From: Micromonospora nigra
GTDB lineage: Bacteria > Actinomycetota > Actinomycetes > Mycobacteriales > Micromonosporaceae
Assembly (NCBI RefSeq): GCF_900091585.1
Contig: NZ_FMHT01000003.1
Span: 6,102,001 to 6,166,000, forward strand
Length of the DNA stretch: 64,000 bases
Reading direction: 5' to 3'
A program made the position numbers and the translations under genes. Positions within the stretch are counted from its first letter, which is position 1, and every line of letters starts with the position of its first letter. The notes below the pieces were generated by a model. It was not told the origin of the DNA, did not search any database, and worked only from the letters and a program-made list of their open reading frames with translations. This document shows, piece by piece, positions 17,760 to 25,361 of the stretch.

Positions 17760-18227
17760 GTGACCCACCACCACTACAGCACCACCGTCACCTGGACCGG
17801 CAACCTCGGCACCGGCACCAGCGGCTACCGCGACTACCGCCGCGACCACCACGTCACCACCGACGGCCGCCCACCCATCCCCGGCAGCAGCGACCCCACC
17901 TTCCGAGGCGACCCCACCCGCTGGAACCCCGAACAGCTCCTACTCGCCTCCCTGTCCCAGTGCCACATGCTCTGGTACCTGCACCTGTGCGCCGACCACC
18001 ACATCGTCGTCACCGACTACGTCGACCACGCCACCGCCACCATGACCACCGACGACACCGGCACCGGCCGCTTCACCGACGCCCTCCTACGCCCCCACGT
18101 CACCGTCGCCGACCCCACCACCGTCGAGACAGCCACCGCCCTGCACACCGCCGCCCACCACGCCTGCTACATCGCCAACTCCGTCACCTTCCCCGTACGG
18201 CACGAACCCACCGTCACCGCGACCTGA
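17760..18227 (+). CDS. OsmC family protein
   Basis: This 155-residue protein is of the OsmC/Ohr superfamily, which reduces organic hydroperoxides using a pair of cysteines. The core is RWNPEQLLLASLSQCHMLWY with the first Cys after the conserved Pro-Glu/Leu-rich helix, and a second Cys in HHACYIANSVTFPV. The N-terminal strand HHHYSTTVTWTGNLG and the GSSDPTFRGDP turn also fit. GTG 17760 is the only reasonable start at this length. It lies downstream of cydAB but beyond a hairpin, so a separate transcript is likely. The peroxidase role is by family, not shown. Confidence 0.82.
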   Translation: MTHHHYSTTVTWTGNLGTGTSGYRDYRRDHHVTTDGRPPIPGSSDPTFRGDPTRWNPEQLLLASLSQCHMLWYLHLCADHHIVVTDYVDHATATMTTDDTGTGRFTDALLRPHVTVADPTTVETATALHTAAHHACYIANSVTFPVRHEPTVTAT

Positions 18228-18277
18228 ACGCCACAAAACCGCTTCGACACCGCCAGCACCGCGACTAGGGTCCAGCC

Positions 18278-19456
18278 GTGTCCACCACCATCCGCGAACT
18301 CACCACCGACGAACTCACCGACGCCTGGCACCTCGGCCGCCTCACCTTCGGCTCCGACCCGCAACCCCCGGCCAACCTCACCACCCCCACCGCCGACGCC
18401 ACCCGACACGGCGCCTTCGACCACACCGGCCGCCTCGTCGGCAAAGCCGTCGACCTGCACCACCACCAGTGGTGGGCAGGCCGCACCGTGCCCACCGCCG
18501 ACGTCGCCGGCGTGGCCGTCGCACCCGAAGCCCGCGGCCACGGCACCGCCCGTGCCCTCCTGCGCGCCCTGCTCACCACCGCCCGCGACCGCGGCGCCGC
18601 CCTCAGCGCCCTCTATCCCACGACCGCCGCCCCCTACCGCGCCTGCGGCTGGGAGGTCACCGGCGAACTGCGCACCCTCGAACTACCCACCGCCGCGCTC
18701 CCCGCCCACCGACCGGCCCCACACCTCACCGTCCGCGCCGGCACCCCCGCCGACCTGCCCGCCACCGCCGACCTCTACCAACAGGTCGCCCGACACCGCA
18801 CCGGCCTGCTCACCCGCCACGGCCCCCGCTTCGAACCCGGCGACGAACCACCCTTCGACGGACTCACCCTCGTCGAACACGACGGCCACCTCGTCGGCTA
18901 CGCCGGCTGGAACCGCGGGCGCGGGTACGGCCCCGACGCGATCCTCACCGTCGAAGAGGCCCTCGCCACCACCGGCGACGCCGCCCGCACCCTCATCGGC
19001 AACCTCGCCACCTGGCACAGCGTCACCCCCACCATCCGCCTGGTCCCGCTGCCCGGCGACGCCGTCACCGCCCACCTGCCCCTGGAAGTCGCCCGCGTCC
19101 AGCACCGCGACACGTTCATGCACCGCCCCGTCGACATCGCCCGCGCCGTCGAAACCCGCGGCTGGCCCGCCCACACCCGCGGCCACGTCACCTTCACCCT
19201 CACCGACGACCTCGCCGACTGGAACACCGGCACCTGGCACCTCGACGTCGCCGACGGCGCCGCCACCCTGCGACCCACCGACACCGAACCCGCAGCCCAC
19301 CTCACCGTGCGCGGCTTCGCCCTGCTCCACGCCGGCGTCACCACCGCCCACGCCGCCACCCAGGCCGGGCTGCTGCACCCCACCGGCGGCCACCACCCCG
19401 GCGAACTCGACCTCCTCGCCGCCGGCCCACCCGCCCACCTGCTCGACTACTTCTGA
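18278..19456 (+). CDS. GNAT acetyltransferase, Eis family
   Basis: This protein has 392 residues, close to the usual length of Eis-type enzymes. The N-terminal GNAT domain has the acetyl-CoA loop VAVAPEARGHGTARALL (V-x-P-x-x-R-x-x-G-x-A) and SALYPTTAAPYRACGWEV, where the Tyr matches the general acid of Eis. A second GNAT-like region (about 150-290) and a C-terminal sterol-carrier-like fold follow, ending in LLDYF; in Eis the C-terminal Phe carboxylate is part of the active site. Eis enzymes acetylate aminoglycosides or protein lysines at several positions; the substrate here is unknown. It is followed by a strong bidirectional hairpin. Confidence 0.85.
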   Translation: MSTTIRELTTDELTDAWHLGRLTFGSDPQPPANLTTPTADATRHGAFDHTGRLVGKAVDLHHHQWWAGRTVPTADVAGVAVAPEARGHGTARALLRALLTTARDRGAALSALYPTTAAPYRACGWEVTGELRTLELPTAALPAHRPAPHLTVRAGTPADLPATADLYQQVARHRTGLLTRHGPRFEPGDEPPFDGLTLVEHDGHLVGYAGWNRGRGYGPDAILTVEEALATTGDAARTLIGNLATWHSVTPTIRLVPLPGDAVTAHLPLEVARVQHRDTFMHRPVDIARAVETRGWPAHTRGHVTFTLTDDLADWNTGTWHLDVADGAATLRPTDTEPAAHLTVRGFALLHAGVTTAHAATQAGLLHPTGGHHPGELDLLAAGPPAHLLDYF

Positions 19457-19465
19457 CCCCTCCAC

Positions 19466-19510
19466 CGGCAGGGGCCGGGCAGGGGGAAGACCCCCGCCCG
19501 GCCCCTGCCG
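19466..19510. terminator. Bidirectional hairpin terminator
   Basis: A 15-bp perfect stem (19466-19480 with 19496-19510) continues inward as GGGGG/CCCCC after one bulged A, giving about 20 bp closed by AAGA. It sits between convergent genes ending at 19456 (+) and 19541 (-). Confidence 0.75.
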
Positions 19511-19540
19511 ACAGCGCACACCACGACCAGATCGGCGCCG

Positions 19541-20227
19541 TCAGCCCGCCTCGCGCAACTCCGCCAACCGCGCCTCGATCTCCGCCAACTCCGCCCGCAG
19601 CCTCTCCGCCTGCTGCTCCGCCTCGGCCCGCTCCACCGACAGGATCTGCTCCACCGCCTCGTGCACCCCCGGCACATCCACCAGCGCCACCATCCGCAAC
19701 GCCTCCGCCGGCTTCACCACATACGGCTTCGCCAACACCTTCGCACCCTGCTGCGCCGCCACCGTCCACTCACCCTCGGCATACGCCAACGTCACCGTCA
19801 ACCCCGCCGGCCCCTTCGGCTTCACCGCCTTCGCCGCCTTCACCACCCGCCGCGCCGGCTTCGCCTCCGCCGCCTCCACCACCGGCTCCTCCCGCCGCTG
19901 CGCCGGCACCCGGTCCAACACGAACTCCGGCTCCGCCGCCACCGCAGGCACCGGCGCCGGCTCCTCCACCTTCGCCTCCCGACGCCCCGCACCCCGCGGC
20001 GCGACCGCCACATCGGTGGGGGAGAAGGGCAACTCGTCACGCCCGAACCGCACCACCACGAACTCGTCAGACACCGCCGGATCGGTCAGCTCCACCACCT
20101 GACCCACCTGCCCCGCGATCTGACCCGCCGCAGCCGTGAACACCACCTTCGGCCGGCGCCCCGCCGCCAACGCCTCCCGGATGCTGCGCACCTCGTCATC
20201 GGACAACCCCTGGCCAGCGGCACCCAT
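19541..20227 (-). CDS. Conserved actinobacterial protein of unknown function
   Basis: This protein has 228 residues. ATG 20227 follows GGAGAGG with a 6-nt gap; an in-frame start 24 codons upstream is rejected. Residues 1-80 form a small domain (SDDEVRSIREALAAGRRPKV, AAGQIAGQVGQVVELTDP, EFVVVRFGRDELPFS). Next comes a charged linker rich in Glu, Ala and Lys (KPARRVVKAAKAVKPKG, histone-tail-like), a short beta region (LTVTLAYAEGEWTVAA), and a C-terminal coiled coil (about 195-226, ERAEAEQQAERLRAELAEIE). The linker could bind nucleic acid; that is inference only. The family is not named. Confidence 0.65.
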   Translation of the reverse strand: MGAAGQGLSDDEVRSIREALAAGRRPKVVFTAAAGQIAGQVGQVVELTDPAVSDEFVVVRFGRDELPFSPTDVAVAPRGAGRREAKVEEPAPVPAVAAEPEFVLDRVPAQRREEPVVEAAEAKPARRVVKAAKAVKPKGPAGLTVTLAYAEGEWTVAAQQGAKVLAKPYVVKPAEALRMVALVDVPGVHEAVEQILSVERAEAEQQAERLRAELAEIEARLAELREAG

Positions 20228-20295
20228 CAGCAACCTCTCCCGTACACCCGTTCCGACGCCTGCCTTGATACCAGCCCACCCCGACAACCGGAAGA

Positions 20296-20757
20296 TCAAC
20301 CCCCCAGCACCCGCAACGCCCGATCCGCGTGCTCCTGCACCCCCAACTCACTGTGGACCACATCCCGCACCCGCCAGTCCGTCCCGATCACGAACGTCAT
20401 CCGCCGCGTACCCAACGGCCCCAACGGCAACCACCGCCGCGCCCCGAACCGCCGCGCCACCACCCCCTGCGGATCCGACAACAACGGAAAGTCGAACCCG
20501 TACCGGCGCGCCAACCGTGCCTGCCGCTCCACCGGATCCCGACTGATCCCCACCCGCTGCGCACCCACCACCCCGAACCGCGTCGCAAGATCCCGGAACC
20601 GCCGCCCCTCACCCGTACACACCGGACTCAACGCCGACGGATAGAAGAACACCACCACCGGCCCCCGCGACAGGAACTCCGACAACCGCCGCAACCGACC
20701 CAGATCGTCCGGCAACTCGAAGTTCTCCACCACATCACCCACCAGCAGCCCCGACAT
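20296..20757 (-). CDS. Peroxiredoxin (AhpC/TSA family), single-cysteine
   Basis: This 153-residue peroxidase has a thioredoxin fold. ATG 20757 follows GGAGGG by 6 nt. The peroxidatic site is YPSALSPVCTGEGRRFRDL, with the usual T-P-x-C-T/E replaced by S-P-V-C-T-G-E. That Cys is the only cysteine in the protein, so any resolving thiol must come from another molecule (1-Cys type). Downstream FPLLSDPQGVVARRFG and the TFVIG strand are typical. It reduces hydroperoxides in the cytoplasm by family knowledge. It is on the same strand as, and 68 nt before, the unknown 228-residue protein. Confidence 0.82.
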   Translation of the reverse strand: MSGLLVGDVVENFELPDDLGRLRRLSEFLSRGPVVVFFYPSALSPVCTGEGRRFRDLATRFGVVGAQRVGISRDPVERQARLARRYGFDFPLLSDPQGVVARRFGARRWLPLGPLGTRRMTFVIGTDWRVRDVVHSELGVQEHADRALRVLGG

Positions 20758-20890
20758 TGCAACCCTCCACACCGCGCGACAACACCCGCTGCCATACCTG
20801 CGCCACGCACCGCCGATACGTCACACACCCCCGGTAACCTCACCCCGACACGACACAGGGGAGAGGCACTGACCCACAGGGGGAGGGGCA

Positions 20891-21130
20891 ATGGCACCCG
20901 TCACCGTCATCACCGGCGGCATCCGCGTCAACGCCGTCACCCCCGGCATCATCCGCACCGACATCCACGCCCTGTCCGGCCAACCCGACCGACCCGACCG
21001 CGCCGCCCCGCGCATCCCCCTCGGCCGACCGGGCGAACCCGACGAGGTCGCCGCCGCCATCGCCTGGCTCCTCAGCCCCGACGCCTCCTACACCACCGGC
21101 GCGATCCTCCGCGTCGCCGGCGGCCTCTGA
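20891..21130 (+). pseudogene. Internally deleted short-chain dehydrogenase (SDR) relic
   Basis: The 79-residue frame begins APVTVITGG, the first strand and start of the nucleotide loop of an SDR, and then jumps straight to IRVNAVTPGIIRTDIHA and PLGRPGEPDEVAAAIAWLLS, the last third of the same fold. The catalytic Ser-Tyr-Lys region and most of the Rossmann fold (about 160-170 residues) are missing. The join is in frame and falls at GGC/ATC, so a deletion between short GG-rich repeats is likely. The ribosome site (GGGAGG, 20881-20886) is intact, so the fragment may still be made, but it cannot be an active dehydrogenase. Confidence 0.75.
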
Positions 21131-21151
21131 CCCACCCCCGCGAGCCACACC

Positions 21152-21222
21152 ATGACCACCACCGAACCCTCGACGTACCCGACGCCCGACTGCACCACGA
21201 GATCCGCGGCTGCGGCCCGCTA
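21152..21222 (+). pseudogene. Alpha/beta-hydrolase N-terminal fragment, frameshifted
   Basis: An ATG at 21152 opens MTTTEPSTYP and stops at TAG after 23 codons. In the shifted frame the same DNA reads TLDVPDARLHHEIRGCGPLA, which matches the N-terminal strand pair of many alpha/beta hydrolases (xVPgAxLhYEVRGsGP). The remainder of such a gene is absent; the sigma-factor gene on the other strand begins its 3' end here. With the SDR relic just upstream it marks a short zone of gene decay. Confidence 0.5.
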
Positions 21223-22365
21223 GCGACACCCGCGGGCGTTCAGGCGCGCGGCCTGGCGCATCAGGTGGTCGCGCTCCGCGAGGTTCTCGGCCCTCCGGGC
21301 CGCCTCGGCATACCGCCGCGCCGCCGTCACCAGGTCACCGTCACGCTCGTGCAGATACGCCGACACCGCCGCGTAGCGAGGCAGTGAGTCGTCCAGCGCG
21401 GCCAGCGCCGCCAACCCCGCACGCGGTCCGTCGGCCTCACCGACAGCCACCGCACGGTTGAGTCGGACCACCGGGCTGTCCGTCAGAAGCGTGAGTTCGT
21501 CGTACCACTCGACGATCTGCACCCAGTCGGTCTCCCCGGCGGTGGGCGCGTCAGCGTGCAACGCCGCGATGGCGGCCTGGGCCTGGAACTCACCCAGCCG
21601 GTCACGGGCGAGAGCCGCCCGCAGGATCTCGACCCCCTCGGCGATCAACCCGGTGTCCCACCGACCACGGTCCTGCTCGGCGAGCGGCACCAGGCTGCCA
21701 TCGGGCGCGGTCCGGGCGGCACGCCGGGCGTGATGCAGCAACATGAGGGCGAGCAGCCCCGCCACCTCGGGGTGGTCGATCGTGGCCGCGAGCTGCCGGG
21801 TGAGCCGGATGGCCTCGGCAGAGAGGTCGACATCACCACCGTAACCCTCGTTGAAAACCAGGTAGAGGACACGCAGGACGGTGGCGACGTCACCGGGCCG
21901 GTCGAACCGCACCCCGGCGACGGTGCGCTTGGCCCGGCTGATGCGCTGCGCCATGGTCGCCTCCGGCACCAGACAGGCCCGGGCGATCTGGCGGGTGGTC
22001 AGTCCACCGACGGCGCGCAGCGTCAGCGCGACCGCCGACGACGGCGTCAACGACGGGTGGGCACACAGAAAGTACAGCTGGAGCGTGTCGTCCACCATGG
22101 GCGTCGGCCCGGGCACCGGCTCCTCGTCGACGAGGCTCTCCCGGCGGCGGCGCGCGGCATCCGCCCGGGTCGCGTCGAGGAACCGGCGCCAGGCCACGGT
22201 GACCAGCCAACCCTTCGGGTCCCGTGGCGGGTCGGCCGGCCAGGCGCGGACCGCCTCGACCAGCGCGTCCTGCACGGCGTCCTCGGCCGCCGTGAAGTCT
22301 GCGCCACGGCGGACGAGGATGCCGAGCACGCTGGGCGTGAGGCTGCGCAGCAGCGCCTCGTCCAC
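21220..22365 (-). CDS. ECF RNA polymerase sigma factor, ECF42-like with C-terminal extension
   Basis: This protein has 381 residues, twice the size of a plain ECF sigma. Region 2 covers FTAAEDAVQDALVEAVRAWP and PKGWLVTVAWRRFLDATRAD; region 4 has VALTLRAVGGLTTRQIARAC and EATMAQRISRAKRTV. The remaining 190 residues are a helical, TPR-like domain (FNEGYGGDVDLSAEAIRL, LALMLLHHARRAAR, VVRLNRAVAVGEADGPRAGL) typical of ECF42, which depends on it for activity and has no anti-sigma factor. GTG 22365 lies 2 nt after the YciI stop, so the two are co-translated. ECF42 factors act on genes for DGPF proteins, which fits this neighbour. Confidence 0.88.
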   Translation of the reverse strand: MDEALLRSLTPSVLGILVRRGADFTAAEDAVQDALVEAVRAWPADPPRDPKGWLVTVAWRRFLDATRADAARRRRESLVDEEPVPGPTPMVDDTLQLYFLCAHPSLTPSSAVALTLRAVGGLTTRQIARACLVPEATMAQRISRAKRTVAGVRFDRPGDVATVLRVLYLVFNEGYGGDVDLSAEAIRLTRQLAATIDHPEVAGLLALMLLHHARRAARTAPDGSLVPLAEQDRGRWDTGLIAEGVEILRAALARDRLGEFQAQAAIAALHADAPTAGETDWVQIVEWYDELTLLTDSPVVRLNRAVAVGEADGPRAGLAALAALDDSLPRYAAVSAYLHERDGDLVTAARRYAEAARRAENLAERDHLMRQAARLNARGCR

Positions 22366-22367
22366 CG

Positions 22368-22775
22368 TCAGTCGGTGATGGTGGGCGGCGCGGTCAGGAA
22401 CGGGCGCACCTCGAGCCACTCGTGGATCGGTTTCCCGTCCGCACCCGGAGCGGCCGACAGCTCCCCGGCCAGCTCGATGGCGCGGTCGTAGCTGTCGACG
22501 TCGATCACCATCCAGCCGGCGATGAGGTCCTTGGTCTCGGCGAACGGGCCGTCGGTGACGGGTGGGCGCCCTTCGCCGTCGTACCGCACGAACGTGCCCT
22601 CGGGGGCGAGCGCCTGGCCGTCGACGAACTCGCCGGTCTGCACGAGTCGGTCCGCGAAATCCTGCATGTACTGCATGTGAGCCGAGATCTCCTCCGGCGT
22701 CCACCGGTCCATAGGCACGTCGTTGACGGGTGCCGGAGCGCCACGGTAGTGCTTGAGCAGCAGATACTTGGCCAT
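22368..22775 (-). CDS. YciI/DGPF-domain protein, partner of the ECF42 sigma factor
   Basis: This 135-residue protein has the defining VTDGPFAETKDLIAGWMVID motif (about residues 72-91; split by family as DGPF) on a small ferredoxin-like fold. ATG 22775 follows GAGGAGG with a 5-nt gap. The start MAKYLLLKHYRG is the family's first strand. The biochemical role of DGPF proteins is not established; they are the conserved targets and neighbours of ECF42 sigma factors. It is the first gene of the two-gene operon read from the promoter at 22828-22854. Confidence 0.85.
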   Translation of the reverse strand: MAKYLLLKHYRGAPAPVNDVPMDRWTPEEISAHMQYMQDFADRLVQTGEFVDGQALAPEGTFVRYDGEGRPPVTDGPFAETKDLIAGWMVIDVDSYDRAIELAGELSAAPGADGKPIHEWLEVRPFLTAPPTITD

Positions 22776-22827
22776 CTCGTCCTCCTCGGTGCTGGCGTGA
22801 TCCCGTTCGGTCCACGTTCACTGCGGG

Positions 22828-22854
22828 GACGGAGCCGGTCACGGGTTCTCGACA
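22828..22854 (-). promoter_or_regulatory. Predicted ECF42-type promoter
   Basis: On the minus strand TGTCGA (22854-22849) is followed after 17 nt by CGTC (22831-22828), about 50 nt before the yciI start. TGTCGA and CGTC are the -35 and -10 elements reported for ECF42 regulons, so the operon is probably autoregulated. Confidence 0.65.
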
Positions 22855-22955
22855 CCCCGCTGTCCGCCATTGTGGCGGTGAGCCCGGATGCCGCACGCAG
22901 GACACGGCCGGTTGCGGATTGGGTCGGCTGCACCCCTCGCCTCCGGCACAGCGAA

Positions 22956-22983
22956 GGATTCGATAATCTACATTATGTCAAGT
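22956..22983 (+). other. dif: Predicted chromosomal dif site (XerC/XerD resolution site)
   Basis: The 28-bp site consists of a left half GGATTCGATAA (22956-22966), a 6-bp centre TCTACA (22967-22972) and a right half TTATGTCAAGT (22973-22983). Outer bases differ between the halves while the inner ATAA/TTAT are symmetric, as in known dif sites; the E. coli right half is TTATGTTAAAT and that of B. subtilis TTATGTAAACT. It is intergenic, 30-40 nt past the lysE stop. XerC/D recombine here to resolve chromosome dimers at the terminus. It is an AT-rich island in a very GC-rich region. Confidence 0.8.
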
Positions 22984-23023
22984 TGGAGTGGTCGTCCCGC
23001 TCCCCGCGCCCCGGACCCGACCT

Positions 23024-23644
23024 CTACGCGGCGACGAACTGGACGAACTCCAGGAGCAGGAACGCGGCGAAGAGGAGCATGACCATGCCGGAGATCCGCT
23101 CGAACCACAACGCACGGCGTGGTGTCAGATAGCGGCGCAGAGCTGCGGCTCCTGCGGCGAGGAAGAGAAACCAGATCCAGGAGGCGCTCAACGCGCCACC
23201 GGCGAACAGCATGCGTGACGTTTCTGCCTGAGCGGCCACGGCAGACCCGATCACGCCTACCGTGTCGAGGATCGCGTGCGGGTTCAACAACGACACCGCC
23301 ACGGTACGGCGAATCACGCTCCTGACCCTGAGTGCCTCGCTGGCCTCCAGCCGCATGGTCGTCGCCGTGCTGCGCCAGGACTGCACACCCAGATACGTCA
23401 GGAACGCGGCTCCACCCAGCAGGAGTGCCCCACGCAGCGCCGGGAAACCGGTCAGCAGGCCGGAGACGCCGGCGGCTCCGGCCAGGATGAGCAGCGTGTC
23501 GCAGCAGCCCGCGGCGATGACGGCCCAACCCGCTCGGGGCCAGCCCACGGCGAGGCCCTGCCCGACGACGAAGACGTTCTGCGCGCCGATCGGCACGATC
23601 AGGGCCAGCCCGAGAGCCAGGCCCGCCAGATAGGTGGTCTCCAT
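23024..23644 (-). CDS. LysE/ArgO-type amino-acid exporter
   Basis: This 206-residue membrane protein has about six helices and the LysE signature GLALGLALIVPIGAQNVFVV at the N-terminus (residues 9-28). Later regions NPHAILDTVGVIG and FLFLAAGAAALRRYL also fit the basic-amino-acid (LysE/ArgO) branch rather than the broader RhtB group. ATG 23644 lies 2 nt after the stop of the B3/B4-domain gene, so it is translationally linked to it. Export of lysine/arginine or of a modified amino acid is a family-based guess. No LysR-type regulator, the usual companion, is present. Confidence 0.85.
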   Translation of the reverse strand: METTYLAGLALGLALIVPIGAQNVFVVGQGLAVGWPRAGWAVIAAGCCDTLLILAGAAGVSGLLTGFPALRGALLLGGAAFLTYLGVQSWRSTATTMRLEASEALRVRSVIRRTVAVSLLNPHAILDTVGVIGSAVAAQAETSRMLFAGGALSASWIWFLFLAAGAAALRRYLTPRRALWFERISGMVMLLFAAFLLLEFVQFVAA

Positions 23645-23646
23645 GC

Positions 23647-24372
23647 CTATGCGCGGGCTCGGACGCTGACCTCGGCGGTGGCGTGGGCGGCACCGAGCAG
23701 GTGACGGGTAACGCGTTTCGCCTGCGGGGCGACCAGGGCGGTCAGCGCCTGGGCCGCCTCGTCCAGGGTCGACTGCCCGACCGCACCCGGTACGCCCTCC
23801 AGAAGGAACAGGACGTTCTCGACGTTGGAGGTCACCTTGGTGCGCTCGGCGTCGCGGTGGTTCCAATGCCTGGTCAGGACGGAGAAGTCGTCGGCGTAGA
23901 CGACTTCTCCGGGGCGCGGCTGCTCGGTGGTCTCCGGCTCCCCCAGCGGGGTGAAGACGTCGCCGTCGCGCGCCAGGCGCAGGTGCAGGTCCCCGCGCAC
24001 GGCGTCGAGGTCGAACGCGCCGGCGGGCAGCCCGTGCCGAACGGACACGGCGTTGTACGCGTCGACTGGCCCGTTGACGCGTGGTAGCTGACCGGTGCGT
24101 GCCAGCCGTCGGCACAGGGCGTCGACGCTGGGCCGCACCCTGCGCGGATTAGTTCCGAAGCGGCGGTAGATGGCGTGCCACACGGCGATCGGCGGGTCGT
24201 CCTCGGTGGACGGGGCCCACGAGCCGTCGGCCACGGATGCCTCCAAGGCGGTCAAGGCGCGCTCGGCGGCGGGCCACGAGTCGGCGCCCGCCACCCCCTC
24301 CGCGACGACGAGGGCGATGACCACCTCGGGGTACCCGCTCAGCACGGTGTGGTCGATGTGCAGTGTGGTCAT
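23647..24372 (-). CDS. B3/B4 (tRNA-editing-like) domain protein
   Basis: This 241-residue protein is of the B3/B4 family, related to the editing domain of phenylalanyl-tRNA synthetase beta chain, which removes Tyr from tRNA-Phe; stand-alone members are thought to act on mis-charged tRNAs or small aminoacyl compounds. Diagnostic stretches are IYRRFGTNPRRVRPSVDALC, PRVNGPVDAYNAVSVRHGLP and TSNVENVLFLLEGV near the C-terminus. ATG 24372 overlaps the desaturase stop (ATGA). A TTG 8 codons upstream is rejected. The operon pairs it with an amino-acid exporter. Confidence 0.78.
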   Translation of the reverse strand: MTTLHIDHTVLSGYPEVVIALVVAEGVAGADSWPAAERALTALEASVADGSWAPSTEDDPPIAVWHAIYRRFGTNPRRVRPSVDALCRRLARTGQLPRVNGPVDAYNAVSVRHGLPAGAFDLDAVRGDLHLRLARDGDVFTPLGEPETTEQPRPGEVVYADDFSVLTRHWNHRDAERTKVTSNVENVLFLLEGVPGAVGQSTLDEAAQALTALVAPQAKRVTRHLLGAAHATAEVSVRARA

Positions 24373-25361
24373 GCCGTTGCCCTGTTCTCTGTCCAACCGG
24401 TACGGGGCCGTTGCCGCACCCGAGTGCGATACCTGATCTTGCTTCGGTACTCGTCATCCTCGCTGAGGAGCACCCGGTGCAGCTTCGCCAACTGGTGGTG
24501 CGGCACTCCCGGCCACATGTGGTGAATCGTATGGTAACCGTCGCCGTGAGGGTGAATGAGCAGCCGCTGCGCCAGCCCGAGATTGCTGACGGTGGCGGCG
24601 AACACCGTGTCTGCCTCGCGGTAGACGTGTTCGCTGCTCTCGCCGATGAAGCGCACCACCGGCAGGGCCACCAGGTGTGCGACCAACCACGCCAGCGCGG
24701 CAGAGCCCGCCCAGACCGGCCCGCCCAGAAGCCATCCCGGCAGTACTATCACGACGGCGCACCACGCGAAGGGCAGGAGCGCTGTGCCGGGCGCCGATCC
24801 GAGGGTGTCCAGCCAACCGCGCTGGTACGGCACAAACCGGCAGAGTAGGCCGACAGCGTATGAGCCCAGGTCGGACCGGTCGAGGTCCTCCAGGTCGAGC
24901 TGCTCGTAGCGTTGCCGGTCCGGGTCGGCGGCTGTCCCGAAGCGCCCGTGGTGCACCAGATGACTCTGCCGGTAGTCCGCGATCCGCGCACCGGTGGGTA
25001 CGCCGGCCAGGACAGCGGCGAGGACGTCACCGAGGGTCCGGTGCCGCCGGCTCCAGTTGAAGTGCGACGCTTCGTGGACGAGGCATTCCAGGGCACGCAA
25101 CTGCCGCGCCGCGACGACCACGCCGAGGAGTACCGCCGTACAGATCACCAGCCAGCCCGCATGTCGAACCGCAGGTGACGTGGCAGCCAGGAGGACCACC
25201 GGAATCGTCAGGTGGTCGAGGACCGCGACGGCGGTGGTGCGCCACACGTTGGTCGCGTGCGCGCGGGCGATGGCGTCACGGAGGGCGATCGGGTTCCTGT
25301 ATCCCCTCCGGTATCCGGTTTCGACGGTGCTTGGTTCCATTGTGCGCTCGTCGGATGTCAC
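24369..25361 (-). CDS. Membrane fatty-acid desaturase/hydroxylase family protein
   Basis: This 330-residue protein has the three histidine boxes of the di-iron membrane desaturase family: HEASH (about residue 95), HLVHH (about 131) and HTIHH (about 283), with GESSEHVY contributing a further His. Hydrophobic pairs flank them (TTAVAVLDHLTIPVVLLAA, LLPFAWCAVVIVLPGWLLGG). GTG 25361 follows AGGAG with 8 nt; ATG 25340 has no ribosome site. It begins the three-gene operon with the B3/B4 protein and LysE. The company of amino-acid genes suggests the substrate may be an acyl-amino acid or similar rather than bulk lipid; this is inference. Confidence 0.82.
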   Translation of the reverse strand: MTSDERTMEPSTVETGYRRGYRNPIALRDAIARAHATNVWRTTAVAVLDHLTIPVVLLAATSPAVRHAGWLVICTAVLLGVVVAARQLRALECLVHEASHFNWSRRHRTLGDVLAAVLAGVPTGARIADYRQSHLVHHGRFGTAADPDRQRYEQLDLEDLDRSDLGSYAVGLLCRFVPYQRGWLDTLGSAPGTALLPFAWCAVVIVLPGWLLGGPVWAGSAALAWLVAHLVALPVVRFIGESSEHVYREADTVFAATVSNLGLAQRLLIHPHGDGYHTIHHMWPGVPHHQLAKLHRVLLSEDDEYRSKIRYRTRVRQRPRTGWTENRATA

